A stretch of 63,772 nt of DNA, from NCBI RefSeq assembly GCF_900141855.1, contig NZ_FQYU01000010.1, positions 4,767 to 68,538 on the forward strand, in the 5' to 3' direction. The notes beneath the pieces are model-generated. The model searched no databases and was not told the DNA's origin. It saw nothing but the letters and a program-made list of their open reading frames with translations. The DNA comes from Pseudozobellia thermophila. Lineage in GTDB: Bacteria; Bacteroidota; Bacteroidia; Flavobacteriales; Flavobacteriaceae. Within the stretch, counting starts at the first letter, position 1; every line of letters starts with the position of its first letter. Position numbers and translations under genes: made by a program. This document shows positions 52,917 to 62,261 of this stretch, one piece after another.

Positions 52917-55097
52917 TTACCGTACTTCCTTAATGCGCAAATCTTCAATGGTCATGATATAGGAAGAACGATTGTAGTAGCCCGATGCCCCCTTTCTCTC
53001 ATAGTTGAACTTGTTGCCCGAATACGAGGTCTCACCGACCAATTTGGAAGCCTCCATCAAATTATTCTTATAGGCCAGTTTCAACAAAAGGTCGAAAGTA
53101 AGGTCAAAACCACGTACCGCATAACGATCGGGCAGGCTACCAAAGCGTTTTTCATAGCGCTTCGAGAACGAATTGTTTTCGGGCATCTTATAGACCGAAG
53201 GATAGGTAAACCTCAGGTTCGAAAGGTGTGCATTGGATATCACATCGTTTTCAAAGGCACTGTTTTTGTTGGTAGTGAACATTCGCATCTTCACCTTGTT
53301 GCCCTTGGGGTTATCAGGGTTCAACAAAGAGTTCTGGAACGAATTCAAGATAGAGGTCACACTTGAGACCAACTTAAAGTTTTCCGTCTCCAAAAAGACC
53401 CAATTTTCGGTCTCATCCGATAGGAGCCGTTTTAATTTGTCAATATTCACGCCAATATGCTTTTCCTCTTCCGCGACTTCGGCCACCTTGGCGTTGGGAA
53501 AGCGTTCCAAAATAGAATCGCGTACCGCGGCATGGGCCTTATCGGCAATGATGATCAAATTCTGATCTTCGTAGTTGTCGGCCACGTAGTCCATCATACG
53601 CTCCCTCAGTACTTTCGGAGAGGTATATGAATAGAATACGTTGACCAAGCTCAGGTCGCTTTCGGCAGGTATGGGCGCTATAACGGGAACTTGGCTATTA
53701 TTGGCCCTCAAGGCGGTTTCCTTAAGCGAGGGCATATCCAAGGGACCGACAATGGCATTAAGGCCCGAAAGGTTTTCTTTTTGTAATATTTCCTTGGTCT
53801 TGGCCAGGCTCAATTCGTTGTCGAACGTTCTCACATCTACCGATATGCCCAGCTCGGCTATGGAGTCTATGGCCACCAAAGCGCCCGAATAGAGGCCCAG
53901 ACTGTATTTAAGACTGTTTCTCTTGTCGATAATACTGGCCACCTCGGACTTGTCACCAAGGTCCAATTTGTTTAGCCTAAACGGCAAAAGGAACATCAAT
54001 TTTGGCCTATGGGCCACATTGATGCTGTCGAGTAAATTGATTTTGTCAAGCACCAACGAGTTGCGCACCTCAAAATCGCCCTTCTGATCTTTAGGCAACT
54101 TGAGTACCATTCCCGCCTTGAGTCCGTCCTTCAAGTCCGGGTTAAGGGCCAGCAACTCCTTGTACGATACCCCGAACTTTCGGGTTAGGGAGAACTCGGT
54201 CTGTTTGGGTTTGACCACATAAAAGTTGTAATTATCGGTATTTACCTCGCCGGCGTCCGTCTTTTTCTGTGGAATACGGATGACCATCCCCTCCTTAAGG
54301 CCGCCCCTTTCGGTGATCTCCGGGTTCAGACGTACGATCTCATCGGGTTCTACCCCAAACTTCTGCTTGAGTTGAAAAAAGTTCATTTTTGGCGGAACCG
54401 TATACGAGACGAACAACTGCGTTTCTTGGTTTTCGACAGAGCTTCCCGGCAACTTCGGCATGCGAAGCTCTTGGCCTGCGGCCAAATGGTTGTTGGCCTT
54501 TGACAACTCGGGATTGAGTGCAAGCATGCTATCAATCGTAATACCGTACTTGTGGGCGATGCTCCAACGGGTTTCCTTGGGGGCAACGGTATAGGTTTCG
54601 AACGCATCGTCCCCGAGCCCATCGTCACTTACCGCCCTGCGGTACCTGGGAATCTTAAGGACCATCTTCTTCTTAAGCTGGCTCGAATACAACTCGGTAT
54701 TGTATTTCTTTATCTCATCTTCCGAAATGTTATAACGTTTGGCGATCCCGTACAGGGTTTCCTTCTTTCTCACTTTATGCGAGGTAAAACCGATCGGCTC
54801 TTCTTGGCGTACATCCGGGCCATTGTCGTTGTTGCCTGCAGTAGGCCCCGAACCTGAAACCTTGGGATTTGCGGTTTTGGGGAGCACCAATATCGTGTTC
54901 GGCCTTAGGGCATCGCCTTGCTTGATCTCTTTGTTCAATTGCAAAATGGAGTATTGCGTTACATTGTAATCTTTGGCAATACTCTCAAGGGTCTCCCCTT
55001 TTTTCACCGAATGTGTCGTGAACTTCTGCGCCTTACAATTACCCGCCGCCAGGGTCAGTAAAAAAAGTAATGCAATATTCTTTAAAAATTGGTTCAT
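52917..55097 (-). CDS. Protein with five LysM repeats and a periplasmic-binding-protein fold
   Basis: The 726-residue exported protein has a signal peptide or lipobox-like start (LFLLTLAAGNC). Five LysM domains follow (starting about residues 28, 103, 168, 228 and 292; each F-x-x-H/Y-x-V-x-x-x-E/Q-T, then a LNPE-type middle and LxxPK end). The C-terminal half (about 365-720) resembles a type 1 periplasmic binding protein (Peripla_BP_6-like; LMFLLPFRLN, YSLGLYSGALVAIDSI, VIAPIPAESD). LysM binds peptidoglycan; a PBP-like domain on a peptidoglycan anchor recalls LpoA, which activates PBP1A. The start lies 1 base after the guaA stop, so the two are co-transcribed. Confidence 0.9.
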   Translation of the reverse strand: MNQFLKNIALLFLLTLAAGNCKAQKFTTHSVKKGETLESIAKDYNVTQYSILQLNKEIKQGDALRPNTILVLPKTANPKVSGSGPTAGNNDNGPDVRQEEPIGFTSHKVRKKETLYGIAKRYNISEDEIKKYNTELYSSQLKKKMVLKIPRYRRAVSDDGLGDDAFETYTVAPKETRWSIAHKYGITIDSMLALNPELSKANNHLAAGQELRMPKLPGSSVENQETQLFVSYTVPPKMNFFQLKQKFGVEPDEIVRLNPEITERGGLKEGMVIRIPQKKTDAGEVNTDNYNFYVVKPKQTEFSLTRKFGVSYKELLALNPDLKDGLKAGMVLKLPKDQKGDFEVRNSLVLDKINLLDSINVAHRPKLMFLLPFRLNKLDLGDKSEVASIIDKRNSLKYSLGLYSGALVAIDSIAELGISVDVRTFDNELSLAKTKEILQKENLSGLNAIVGPLDMPSLKETALRANNSQVPVIAPIPAESDLSLVNVFYSYTSPKVLRERMMDYVADNYEDQNLIIIADKAHAAVRDSILERFPNAKVAEVAEEEKHIGVNIDKLKRLLSDETENWVFLETENFKLVSSVTSILNSFQNSLLNPDNPKGNKVKMRMFTTNKNSAFENDVISNAHLSNLRFTYPSVYKMPENNSFSKRYEKRFGSLPDRYAVRGFDLTFDLLLKLAYKNNLMEASKLVGETSYSGNKFNYERKGASGYYNRSSYIMTIEDLRIKEVR

Positions 55098-55098
55098 T

Positions 55099-56631
55099 TT
55101 ATTCCCATTCTATAGTTGCCGGTGGTTTTGAGCTAATGTCGTAAACCACTCTGTTCACGCCCGGCACTTTGTTTATTATATCGTTAGACATTTTTTGAAG
55201 GAACTCGTAGGGCAGGTTGACCCAATCCGCCGTCATGCCATCCGTACTCTCCACGGCCCGTAAAGCTACACATTTTTCATAAGTGCGCTCATCTCCCATA
55301 ACTCCTACACTATTTACGGGCAAAAGCATGGCCCCGGCCTGCCAAACCTTGTCATAAAGTCCCCAATCGCGCAAACCTTTTATAAAAATATGGTCCACTT
55401 CCTGCAGAATCGCCACCTTTTCGGCGGTAATATCACCCAATATCCTAATGGCAAGTCCAGGCCCGGGAAACGGATGCCTGCCCAATCTTTCTTCCCCTAT
55501 GTCCATACTCCTGCCCACTCTTCGCACTTCGTCCTTGAACAACATTTTAAGCGGCTCTACCACCTTCAATTTCATAAAATCGGGCAATCCACCGACATTG
55601 TGATGGCTCTTGATTGTCGCCGAAGGCCCTCCCGTGGCGGAAACCGATTCGATCACATCGGGATAAATGGTTCCTTGCGCCAACCATTTGGCGTCTTCGA
55701 CCTTATGGGCCTCGTCGTCAAATACCTCGATAAAGACCCTCCCGATGATCTTTCGTTTTTTCTCGGGATCGCTTTCCCCTTTGAGGGCATCCAAAAAGCG
55801 TGCCGAAGCATCGACCCCCTTCACGTTGAGCCCCATTCCCTTGTATTGTTCCAAGACCTCTTCGAACTCGTTTTTTCGGAGCAATCCATTGTTTACGAAA
55901 ATACAATGCAGGTGTTTACCTATGGCCTTGTGCAAAAGAACCGCGGCAACGGTGGAGTCTACCCCGCCCGAAAGCCCAAGGATCACTTTTTCGTCGCCGA
56001 TCTTCCGCTTCAGTTCCGCAACGGTACTGTCGACAAAGGCATCGGGTGTCCAGGTTTGCCCGAGTCCCGCTATCTTCACCAAAAAGTTTTCCAACAGCTG
56101 TTTTCCATCCTTGGTATGATAAACCTCGGGGTGGAACTGTATGGCATAGGTTTCCTCTCCCGCTATCCTATAGGCGGCGTTCTCCACATCATGGGTACTG
56201 GCCAAGACCATTGCCCCCTCGGGAAGCTTTTGAATGGTATCGCTATGGCTCATCCAAACCTGGCTCCCTTCCGAAATCGATTCGAAAAATACCTCATCAG
56301 GCTTGATGTACGACAAGTTGGCCCTGCCGTATTCGCGGGTGTTCGATGGTGCCACGTTGCCTCCCCCGAAATGGGCCAGGTACTGTGCCCCATAGCACAC
56401 TGCCAATAAGGGCTTTTTACCCTTGATCTGCGAGAGGTCCGGATGCGGTGCATCGTCGGCGCGGACCGAAAAGGGAGATCCCGACAAGATTACGGCCTTG
56501 TACTCCGACAAGTCTTCAGGTAGTTTGTTATACGGTTTGATTTCACAGAAAATATTCAGTTCCCGAACCCTTCTGGCGATGAGTTGCGTGTACTGGGAAC
56601 CGAAGTCTAAAATAAGGACGTTGTTTTGCAT
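55099..56631 (-). CDS. guaA: GMP synthase (glutamine-hydrolysing)
   Basis: The 510-residue enzyme (ATG 56631) converts XMP to GMP. The class I glutaminase domain has Cys79 ([16 protein letters not shown]) and the His-x-Glu pair in QFHPEVYHT; the ATP pyrophosphatase domain has the P-loop [18 protein letters not shown]; the dimerisation domain ends with PPATIEWE. The 23-codon upstream extension is not conserved. The stop is separated from the LysM gene by one base. A TATTTTTG box ends 4 bases before the ATG. Confidence 0.98.
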   Translation of the reverse strand: MQNNVLILDFGSQYTQLIARRVRELNIFCEIKPYNKLPEDLSEYKAVILSGSPFSVRADDAPHPDLSQIKGKKPLLAVCYGAQYLAHFGGGNVAPSNTREYGRANLSYIKPDEVFFESISEGSQVWMSHSDTIQKLPEGAMVLASTHDVENAAYRIAGEETYAIQFHPEVYHTKDGKQLLENFLVKIAGLGQTWTPDAFVDSTVAELKRKIGDEKVILGLSGGVDSTVAAVLLHKAIGKHLHCIFVNNGLLRKNEFEEVLEQYKGMGLNVKGVDASARFLDALKGESDPEKKRKIIGRVFIEVFDDEAHKVEDAKWLAQGTIYPDVIESVSATGGPSATIKSHHNVGGLPDFMKLKVVEPLKMLFKDEVRRVGRSMDIGEERLGRHPFPGPGLAIRILGDITAEKVAILQEVDHIFIKGLRDWGLYDKVWQAGAMLLPVNSVGVMGDERTYEKCVALRAVESTDGMTADWVNLPYEFLQKMSNDIINKVPGVNRVVYDISSKPPATIEWE

Positions 56632-56634
56632 GGG

Positions 56635-56642
56635 CAAAAATA
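56635..56642 (-). promoter_or_regulatory. -7 promoter box of guaA
   Basis: An exact minus-strand TATTTTTG whose last base is 4 positions before the A of the ATG at 56631, which would make the guaA/LysM transcript leaderless or nearly so. Confidence 0.4.
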
Positions 56643-57049
56643 GGAATTTCCCAAATTTGAAAAAGCCTCTTCCCATATATTTATAACGGGTTTTTAACAA
56701 TCATCAATAAAAAACCATTACAAAATAAACTATCGCAACTATTTCATCCCAGATTCCAAAATACTCGATCGCCCCCCGAAATTTTTACAAAAAAAGAATG
56801 TCCGCCAGCCTCGTATTCAACGAATGACGTAGGCACAACCCCTTGAACCTGCCGAAAATAAAAATAGAAACAAATTGTTTAGGTAATGAAAAACAAAAAA
56901 CTGGTGTTAAGCATATTAAACCAATTCCTACAAATTAAAAAATTGGTAAAACACAAACAAAAAAAGGGATAGTTCGGGTCATTTTTGAACGCCTCCAATA
57001 CTTGTAACCCTTCGTCCCTTCGCCGGACACGACAGCTAGGGACAAAACC

Positions 57050-57073
57050 AAAAAAGAGGTTGCAAACACCTCT
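57050..57073 (-). terminator. Second minus-strand intrinsic terminator in the non-coding block
   Basis: On the minus strand AGAGGT-GTTTGCA-ACCTCT followed by a T run. It lies about 80 bases downstream of the first terminator, with no gene in between. Confidence 0.65.
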
Positions 57074-57148
57074 GTAAGATAAGCCAAAATACTCAAATCG
57101 AATGGAAAAAAACGCCACGTCCCGACCCAAAAACGAAGGCAGTGGGCA

Positions 57149-57180
57149 TAAAAAAAGCCTAGGCTACCAAACCCAGGCTT
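57149..57180 (-). terminator. Intrinsic terminator of the candidate small RNA
   Basis: On the minus strand AAGCCTGGG (57180-57172) pairs with CCTAGGCTT (57163-57155), all pairs canonical or G-U, followed by seven T. The plus strand has an A-C mismatch and no T tract, so direction is clear. Confidence 0.85.
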
Positions 57181-57264
57181 TGCATCAAAATCAAAAACCA
57201 ACCTAAACACATAAACTAATTCAAAGATTAAATCTTTTTCATAGCAATTTATACCTATAACACC
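57149..57264 (-). ncRNA. Candidate small RNA, about 115 bases
   Basis: Inferred from a -7 promoter box at 57278-57271 (TATTTTTG on the minus strand, expected start near 57264) and a strong terminator at 57180-57149. The transcript would include an AAGATTTAATCTTT self-complementary segment (about 57223-57237) and a four-codon frame (Met-Lys-Lys-Ile-stop). No plus-strand gene overlaps it and no long reading frame explains it. No -33 TTG is evident, and I cannot match it to a known RNA family by eye. Confidence 0.45.
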
Positions 57265-57270
57265 TGATGC

Positions 57271-57278
57271 CAAAAATA
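57271..57278 (-). promoter_or_regulatory. -7 promoter box of the candidate small RNA
   Basis: An exact minus-strand TATTTTTG, about 120 bases before the terminator at 57149-57180; the only exact TAnnTTTG in this part of the block that is followed by a terminator. Confidence 0.4.
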
Positions 57279-57331
57279 CCCTACCCGATCGATCAGGTTT
57301 TTTTTCTAATTTTACTTAAAATGAAATAAAA

Positions 57332-57877
57332 ATGACGGATCGTATTTGGGAAGAACTTAGAAACGAACTGATTTTGGGTGCAAGCCAAAAAGGCCATCCT
57401 TTCAGGTACTGTACCTTTGCAACGGTCGGTTTCGAGCACCTACCGAGGCTCCGGACGGTTGTGGTGCGACATGTATCCGATCGGTTGAACCTCACCTTTT
57501 ATACCGACCGCCGTTCAAAAAAAGTAATCCATATTAAGGAGAACAACAAGGTGAGCATGTTGTTTTACCATCCTGAAAAACTACTTCAACTAAAGATAGA
57601 GGGTCTGGCGAGCTTGGTAAGGGACGATAAAAGATTGAACGCCTACCTAAAGAACATAGAGGCCGACCATTTAAAGGACTATACCACGCATATAGCCCCC
57701 GGCAGCGCCATAGGGAGTCCGGATGAGATCGAATATCTCGACAAGAACAATTACTTCTGCGCCATAGAGATGGAACCTTTTAAAATCGAATACCTCAAAT
57801 TGCAACGGCCCAGCCACCTCCGCGTCAGGTTTTCAAAGGAAGATGACCGCTGGAACAGTGAATTTTTGGTTCCTTGA
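57332..57877 (+). CDS. Pyridoxamine 5'-phosphate oxidase-like flavin protein
   Basis: The 181-residue protein has the split-barrel PNPOx fold: HPFRYCTFATVGFEHLPRLRTVVVRHV (about 22-48), LTFYTDRRSKKVIHIKENNKVSMLFYHP (about 54-81) with the FMN-contact Arg/Ser/Lys, and a C-terminal IEMEPFKIEYLKLQ strand. It probably binds FMN; whether it oxidises pyridoxamine phosphate or another substrate cannot be told, as the PdxH C-terminal signature is not complete. It converges with bshC, 5 bases away. A TAATTTTA sequence at about 57314-57321 may be its -7 box. Confidence 0.85.
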   Translation: MTDRIWEELRNELILGASQKGHPFRYCTFATVGFEHLPRLRTVVVRHVSDRLNLTFYTDRRSKKVIHIKENNKVSMLFYHPEKLLQLKIEGLASLVRDDKRLNAYLKNIEADHLKDYTTHIAPGSAIGSPDEIEYLDKNNYFCAIEMEPFKIEYLKLQRPSHLRVRFSKEDDRWNSEFLVP

Positions 57878-57882
57878 TCTGG

Positions 57883-59490
57883 CTACACGTTTATTAGGGC
57901 AAATTTAAGCTCCAGGGGTCTTAGGGCCTTCATCAAGACCGGTATTAGGTTCTCGCCCATTTCGAGATAGAGCTCCGAAAAGTTGAGATACCGCTCCTGC
58001 AACGACCCATTCGGAAAAAGCTCGTTCTGTATTTCGGTCATACGCATAACCTGCTCCTTCAGCTTTCGTTTTTGGGCCTTCAGCAAGCGCTTCTCCAAAT
58101 GGTCCAAGCCTTTTTTCTGTTTCACCTCTTGGGCCCTTACCGCTCCCAAGAACGATTTATCGGTCTGCTCGGCCATTTCGTACAGCGCCTTGAACTGCTC
58201 TTCCAATAGTTTTTTCTGGGGGCCGAAATCGATATCTATATTCGAAATTTCCCGTATTTTTTTATTGATAAAACTACTGCGCCTTAAAAAAAGGTCTGCC
58301 ACCGACAGGTTCATTTTCTCCAACTTGGCACGTTGTTTTTCGGTAATGACCAAGGCCGAATTGCGCAATAGGAGAATGGGAAAAGGCACATCCATGGCAC
58401 CAAACATCGACTTGAGCTCCAGCCAATAGGCTATCTCGCCCCCGCCGCCGATATAGCAAAGGTTCGGCAAGATTACCTCTTGGTACAAGGGCCGGGCGAT
58501 AACGTTGGGCGAAAAGCGCTCGGGATGGTTCTCCAGCTCCTTTACAAGTTCGTCCCTCGAAAAACCGATAGCGGTATCCAGCACATAAAAGCTTCCCTCC
58601 CGTTCGACGATTCTCGACCTCACCCCATCCTTTAGATAAAAATAATTGATCTTTCTAGGGTTGACCTGTATAAGGTAATTCGGATCGGTCTGCCCCAAGG
58701 CTGAAATGGTCCCGGTCACTTCCTTATAGGCTACATTTTCCAAGATATCCTTTTTGGCATAGGGCACCAAGAGCCTTTTAAGCCTATGGTCATCGCCATC
58801 GATGATTACAAGGCCATAGCTACCGAACAGCTCGTTGGCGAGGTACCTTGTGGCATCGGCCAGGTTATCGTGTCCCAGATAGGCCTTTTCAAAAAGTTTT
58901 TTTATGTCCTTCGCATGGGTACTCCCGCCCAACTGGGCCGCGAAAGTCTCATAGACCTCCACCAATCCCTGGGTATCGAAGCGTCCGACCGCCCCCGACT
59001 GCCCGTTGTCGGGGTTCCATTGTATTTTTTTGCCCTTGAAGTTGAAATAATTTATCTCATCGAAATCATGGTCCTCGGTGGCCATCCAATAAACGGGTAC
59101 GTAGTTGTACTTCGGATGGGCCTTTTTCAATTCGAGGGTAAGGTTGATCGTCGATATGATCTTGTACAGAAAGTAGAGCGGACCGGTAAACAGGTTCAAT
59201 TGGTGACCGGTAACGACCGTAAAGGTTATGGGCTCCTTTAATTTTTTGAGATGAACCTCGGTCTCTTCGCTGACATGGAAATCCTTGTACTGTTCCTGCA
59301 AGACGGAGTAGAGCACCTCGCGATGCGCATCGGGAAAGTGGGTAGCTTTTTCCTGTAGTTGGTCCTGAAAGTTTTCCAAGGTGGGGAAGCGGCTAAAAAA
59401 AGGCCTTACCCCCTCTTTTTGAGCAATATAATCGCAGATGAAATCAGAAAAATATCCCGTTTGGTCGAAAGGTAAACTGTCCATATCCAT
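57883..59490 (-). CDS. bshC: Bacillithiol biosynthesis cysteine-adding enzyme BshC
   Basis: The 535-residue protein adds cysteine to GlcN-malate in bacillithiol synthesis. The family start LPFDQTGYFSDFICDYIAQ, the ATP-like motif VVTGHQLNLFTGPLYFLYK (about 95-113), VPVYWMATEDHDFDEIN (about 133-149) and the coiled C-terminal region (about 440-490) are all present. Bacillithiol is the main low-molecular-weight thiol in many Bacteroidota. ATG 59490 or the Met two codons later may be the true start. Confidence 0.95.
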   Translation of the reverse strand: MDMDSLPFDQTGYFSDFICDYIAQKEGVRPFFSRFPTLENFQDQLQEKATHFPDAHREVLYSVLQEQYKDFHVSEETEVHLKKLKEPITFTVVTGHQLNLFTGPLYFLYKIISTINLTLELKKAHPKYNYVPVYWMATEDHDFDEINYFNFKGKKIQWNPDNGQSGAVGRFDTQGLVEVYETFAAQLGGSTHAKDIKKLFEKAYLGHDNLADATRYLANELFGSYGLVIIDGDDHRLKRLLVPYAKKDILENVAYKEVTGTISALGQTDPNYLIQVNPRKINYFYLKDGVRSRIVEREGSFYVLDTAIGFSRDELVKELENHPERFSPNVIARPLYQEVILPNLCYIGGGGEIAYWLELKSMFGAMDVPFPILLLRNSALVITEKQRAKLEKMNLSVADLFLRRSSFINKKIREISNIDIDFGPQKKLLEEQFKALYEMAEQTDKSFLGAVRAQEVKQKKGLDHLEKRLLKAQKRKLKEQVMRMTEIQNELFPNGSLQERYLNFSELYLEMGENLIPVLMKALRPLELKFALINV

Positions 59491-59605
59491 AAAGGTGTAA
59501 ATATAAAACTCTCAATTAATCGGACCTCCTAAAAATTCGTTAATACGTTCACCCGATTTTTTCCCCAATGACAGACTATCAGGGGGCAAATACGTGAATA
59601 TTCAT

Positions 59606-59613
59606 TAGATTTG
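59606..59613 (+). promoter_or_regulatory. -7 promoter box of the M14 peptidase gene
   Basis: An exact TAGATTTG lies 53 bases before the start. No TTG sits at a standard -33 distance. Confidence 0.4.
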
Positions 59614-59666
59614 ATACTGGTTAAAGCCCTAGAAGGGTTCCCTTGATTTAATTTCCTAACAAAACG

Positions 59667-62129
59667 ATGCCATTGCGAACCGTTCTACTCCTACTCCTAA
59701 GCCTTTGTACCCTATCGACAATCGGACAAGACCTTAAGTCCCCTTCCGAATTCCTTGGTTACGAACTAGGGACCCGTTTCACAAGGCACCACCGTGTCAT
59801 CGATTACTACCAATATCTTTCGCGGACAGAAAAGCAACGGGTTCGGCTTGAACAATACGGCGAAACCTATGAGGGCCGGCCGCTCTACCTGGCCTATATT
59901 TCGTCTCCCGCAAACATGGCCGACCTTGAAAACATCAGACAAGCCCACCTTTTGAACAGCGAGGGCACGGGTAATCCCGAGATTGCCATAGTATGGATGA
60001 GCTATAACGTACACGGCAATGAAAGTGTAAGTTCGGAGGCCTCCATGAAGACGGTTTACGAACTTTTGACGCGCAAAGGGGACTACCTGAAAAACACCGT
60101 GGTCATCGTCGACCCGTGCGTCAATCCCGATGGGCGCGAACGCTATGTCAATTGGTACCACCAATTCAAGAATTCGCCCCATCAAATCGACCCGAACAGC
60201 AAGGAACACCATGAGCCTTGGCTCAACGGCCGGCCGAACCACTATATGTTCGACCTGAACCGCGACTGGGCATGGCTCACCCAATTGGAAAGCCGACAAC
60301 GAATAAAGGTGTACAACAAGTGGTTGCCCCATATCCATGTCGATTTTCATGAACAGGAAGTCGACAACCCCTACTATTTTGCACCGGCGGCAGAGCCCTT
60401 TCACGAAGTGATCACGGATTTTCAACGGGAGTTTCAGGTCACCGTGGGCAAGAACCATGCCCGTTATTTCGATGCCAATGGTTGGTTTTATTTTACCAAG
60501 GAGGTTTTCGACCTGTTGTACCCCAGTTACGGCGACACTTTCCCCACCTATAACGGAAGCATCGGCATGACCTATGAACAAGGCGGCAGCGGGCGCGCAG
60601 GCTTGGCCATCACCACCCGCATGGGCGACACCCTAAGCCTAAAGGACCGACTCGACCACCACAACACCACCGGGCTATCGACCATTGAGGTAGCCTCCAA
60701 GAACGCCAAACGGCTCAACTTGGAGTTTCAAAAGTTCCATGCGAACAAAGACTACAAGTACAAGAACTATGTGCTCAACGGAAATGCCGACAAGATAAAG
60801 AGGCTTACCGAATTGTTGGAAAGGCACGAGATCAAGTACGGCTGGGCCAAGACCCATACGGCGAAAGGATTTATATACCAAACCGGCAAAAACGGCAGCC
60901 TTAAAACCACCGGGCAGAGTTTGGTAGTACCCGTGGGCCAAAAGAAAGGAACCTTGGTAAAGGTTTTGTTCGAACCGAATGCCAAATTGAGCGATTCGCT
61001 TACCTACGACATTACCGCCTGGTCCCTGCCCTATGCCTATGGTCTGGATGCGGTAGCCGTACCATCGGAAATAGCCTATACGACGGATGCCCCTACCAAA
61101 AACAAGTCGGCGGCAACACCCGACCCTGGGGCCTACGCCTATTTATCGCCTTGGCAAAGTTTTGACGACGCCCGGTTCCTGGCCGCATTGCTACAGGCCG
61201 ATTTTCGGGTACGCTACGCCAAAAAGCCCTTTGTTTTGGATGGCCGGGAATACGAACGGGGCTCCCTTATCGTTACCAAGGGCGACAACAAGCACAAGTC
61301 CGCCTTCGCGAGTGAACTGACCCAGATCGCCTCCCTTCAAGAGCGGACATTAACGGCCACGTCAACGGGTTTTGTCGAGGAGGGAAAGGATTTCGGTTCC
61401 GACTCGGTCAGCTTGATCAACGATACCAAAGTGGCCGTGCTATCAGGTTCCCCCACATCGACATTGCGTTTTGGGGAAGTGTGGCATTTTTTCGAACAAC
61501 AACTGAACTATCCCATAACCGTAATAGAAGGCTCGTACCTGGCCGGTGTAGACCTTTCCGATTACGACACCCTGATACTGCCCGATGGCAACGGGTATTC
61601 CGATTTTCTGGACGAGCAAGTTCTGGAGAAACTAAAAACCTATGTAAAGAAGGGCGGTAAACTGATTGCCATGGGCCATGTACTCAAGGCTTTTTCATCA
61701 AAGCAGGTCTTCGGTATCAAGAGCAGGGAAATCCGAAAAGACAGCAGTCGCACCTTCGCTACTTTCGAGGAAGACCAAAGGGAACAGATAAAAAAAGCAA
61801 TTACCGGTGCCATTTTCAAAACCAGGGTAGACAATACCCACCCCTTGGCCTTCGGCTACCCCAACTCATATTTCAGTTTAAAATTGGGCAATAGCGCCTT
61901 TAACTATTTACAAAAGGGTACCGTGGCCTTTTTGGAAGAAAAAAACGCCCGACCGGTCGCGGGCTTTGCAGGAAGCGAGGCCCAAAAGGGTATTGGGGAG
62001 ACCCTGGTCTTCGGTGCAGAGGACTACGGAAAGGGCCAGGTAGTCTACTTGGCCGACAACCCCCTTTTCCGCGGATTTTGGGAAAATGGAAAGCTCTTCT
62101 TCGCCAACGCCCTTTTTCTAGTCAACTAA
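59667..62129 (+). CDS. M14-family zinc carboxypeptidase with GATase-like C-terminal domain
   Basis: The 820-residue exported protein has a signal peptide (1-20, ending LSTIGQ), an M14 domain (about 30-360) with zinc ligands His116-x-x-Glu119 (VHGNESVSSEA) and a His in PHIHVDFHEQEVDNPYYFAP (224 or 228), the substrate Arg in FDLNRDWAW, then a beta-rich linker and a C-terminal domain (about 590-820) with VAVLSGSPTSTLRFGEVWHF, YDTLILPDGNGYSDF and a VKKGGKLIAMGHV nucleotide-like turn that resembles class I glutaminase/DJ-1 folds, although no catalytic Cys is in place. Likely a periplasmic or surface carboxypeptidase. Confidence 0.92.
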   Translation: MPLRTVLLLLLSLCTLSTIGQDLKSPSEFLGYELGTRFTRHHRVIDYYQYLSRTEKQRVRLEQYGETYEGRPLYLAYISSPANMADLENIRQAHLLNSEGTGNPEIAIVWMSYNVHGNESVSSEASMKTVYELLTRKGDYLKNTVVIVDPCVNPDGRERYVNWYHQFKNSPHQIDPNSKEHHEPWLNGRPNHYMFDLNRDWAWLTQLESRQRIKVYNKWLPHIHVDFHEQEVDNPYYFAPAAEPFHEVITDFQREFQVTVGKNHARYFDANGWFYFTKEVFDLLYPSYGDTFPTYNGSIGMTYEQGGSGRAGLAITTRMGDTLSLKDRLDHHNTTGLSTIEVASKNAKRLNLEFQKFHANKDYKYKNYVLNGNADKIKRLTELLERHEIKYGWAKTHTAKGFIYQTGKNGSLKTTGQSLVVPVGQKKGTLVKVLFEPNAKLSDSLTYDITAWSLPYAYGLDAVAVPSEIAYTTDAPTKNKSAATPDPGAYAYLSPWQSFDDARFLAALLQADFRVRYAKKPFVLDGREYERGSLIVTKGDNKHKSAFASELTQIASLQERTLTATSTGFVEEGKDFGSDSVSLINDTKVAVLSGSPTSTLRFGEVWHFFEQQLNYPITVIEGSYLAGVDLSDYDTLILPDGNGYSDFLDEQVLEKLKTYVKKGGKLIAMGHVLKAFSSKQVFGIKSREIRKDSSRTFATFEEDQREQIKKAITGAIFKTRVDNTHPLAFGYPNSYFSLKLGNSAFNYLQKGTVAFLEEKNARPVAGFAGSEAQKGIGETLVFGAEDYGKGQVVYLADNPLFRGFWENGKLFFANALFLVN

Positions 62130-62261
62130 GGCTAGGCCATTTTCCCTTCCAGTGCGTATATATCGAGGTGGTCTTTAAACGCCGTTTCGGGCACTCTTGT
62201 CCGAATACATTTTTAGAACCCCAAAAATATAGTACTATTGCCTACACACTAAAGCTTGAAA

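Larger units (their letters stand above)
56632..57331. other. 700-base non-coding block with two minus-strand terminators
   Basis: This is the longest gene-free stretch. It holds the guaA promoter on the left, two intrinsic terminators read on the minus strand (57149-57180 and 57050-57073), a minus-strand TATTTTTG box (57271-57278), and an inverted repeat ACCAATT/AATTGGT (56920-56947). Two minus-strand reading frames here (56879-57130 and 56935-57273) lack start context, signal or family features. I read the block as a probable small-RNA locus. Confidence 0.5.

Noticed and set aside
56879-57273. Two minus-strand frames of 83 and 112 codons in the non-coding block
   Set aside because: They run through both terminator hairpins, are Phe/Cys-rich because of T-rich DNA, and have no start context.
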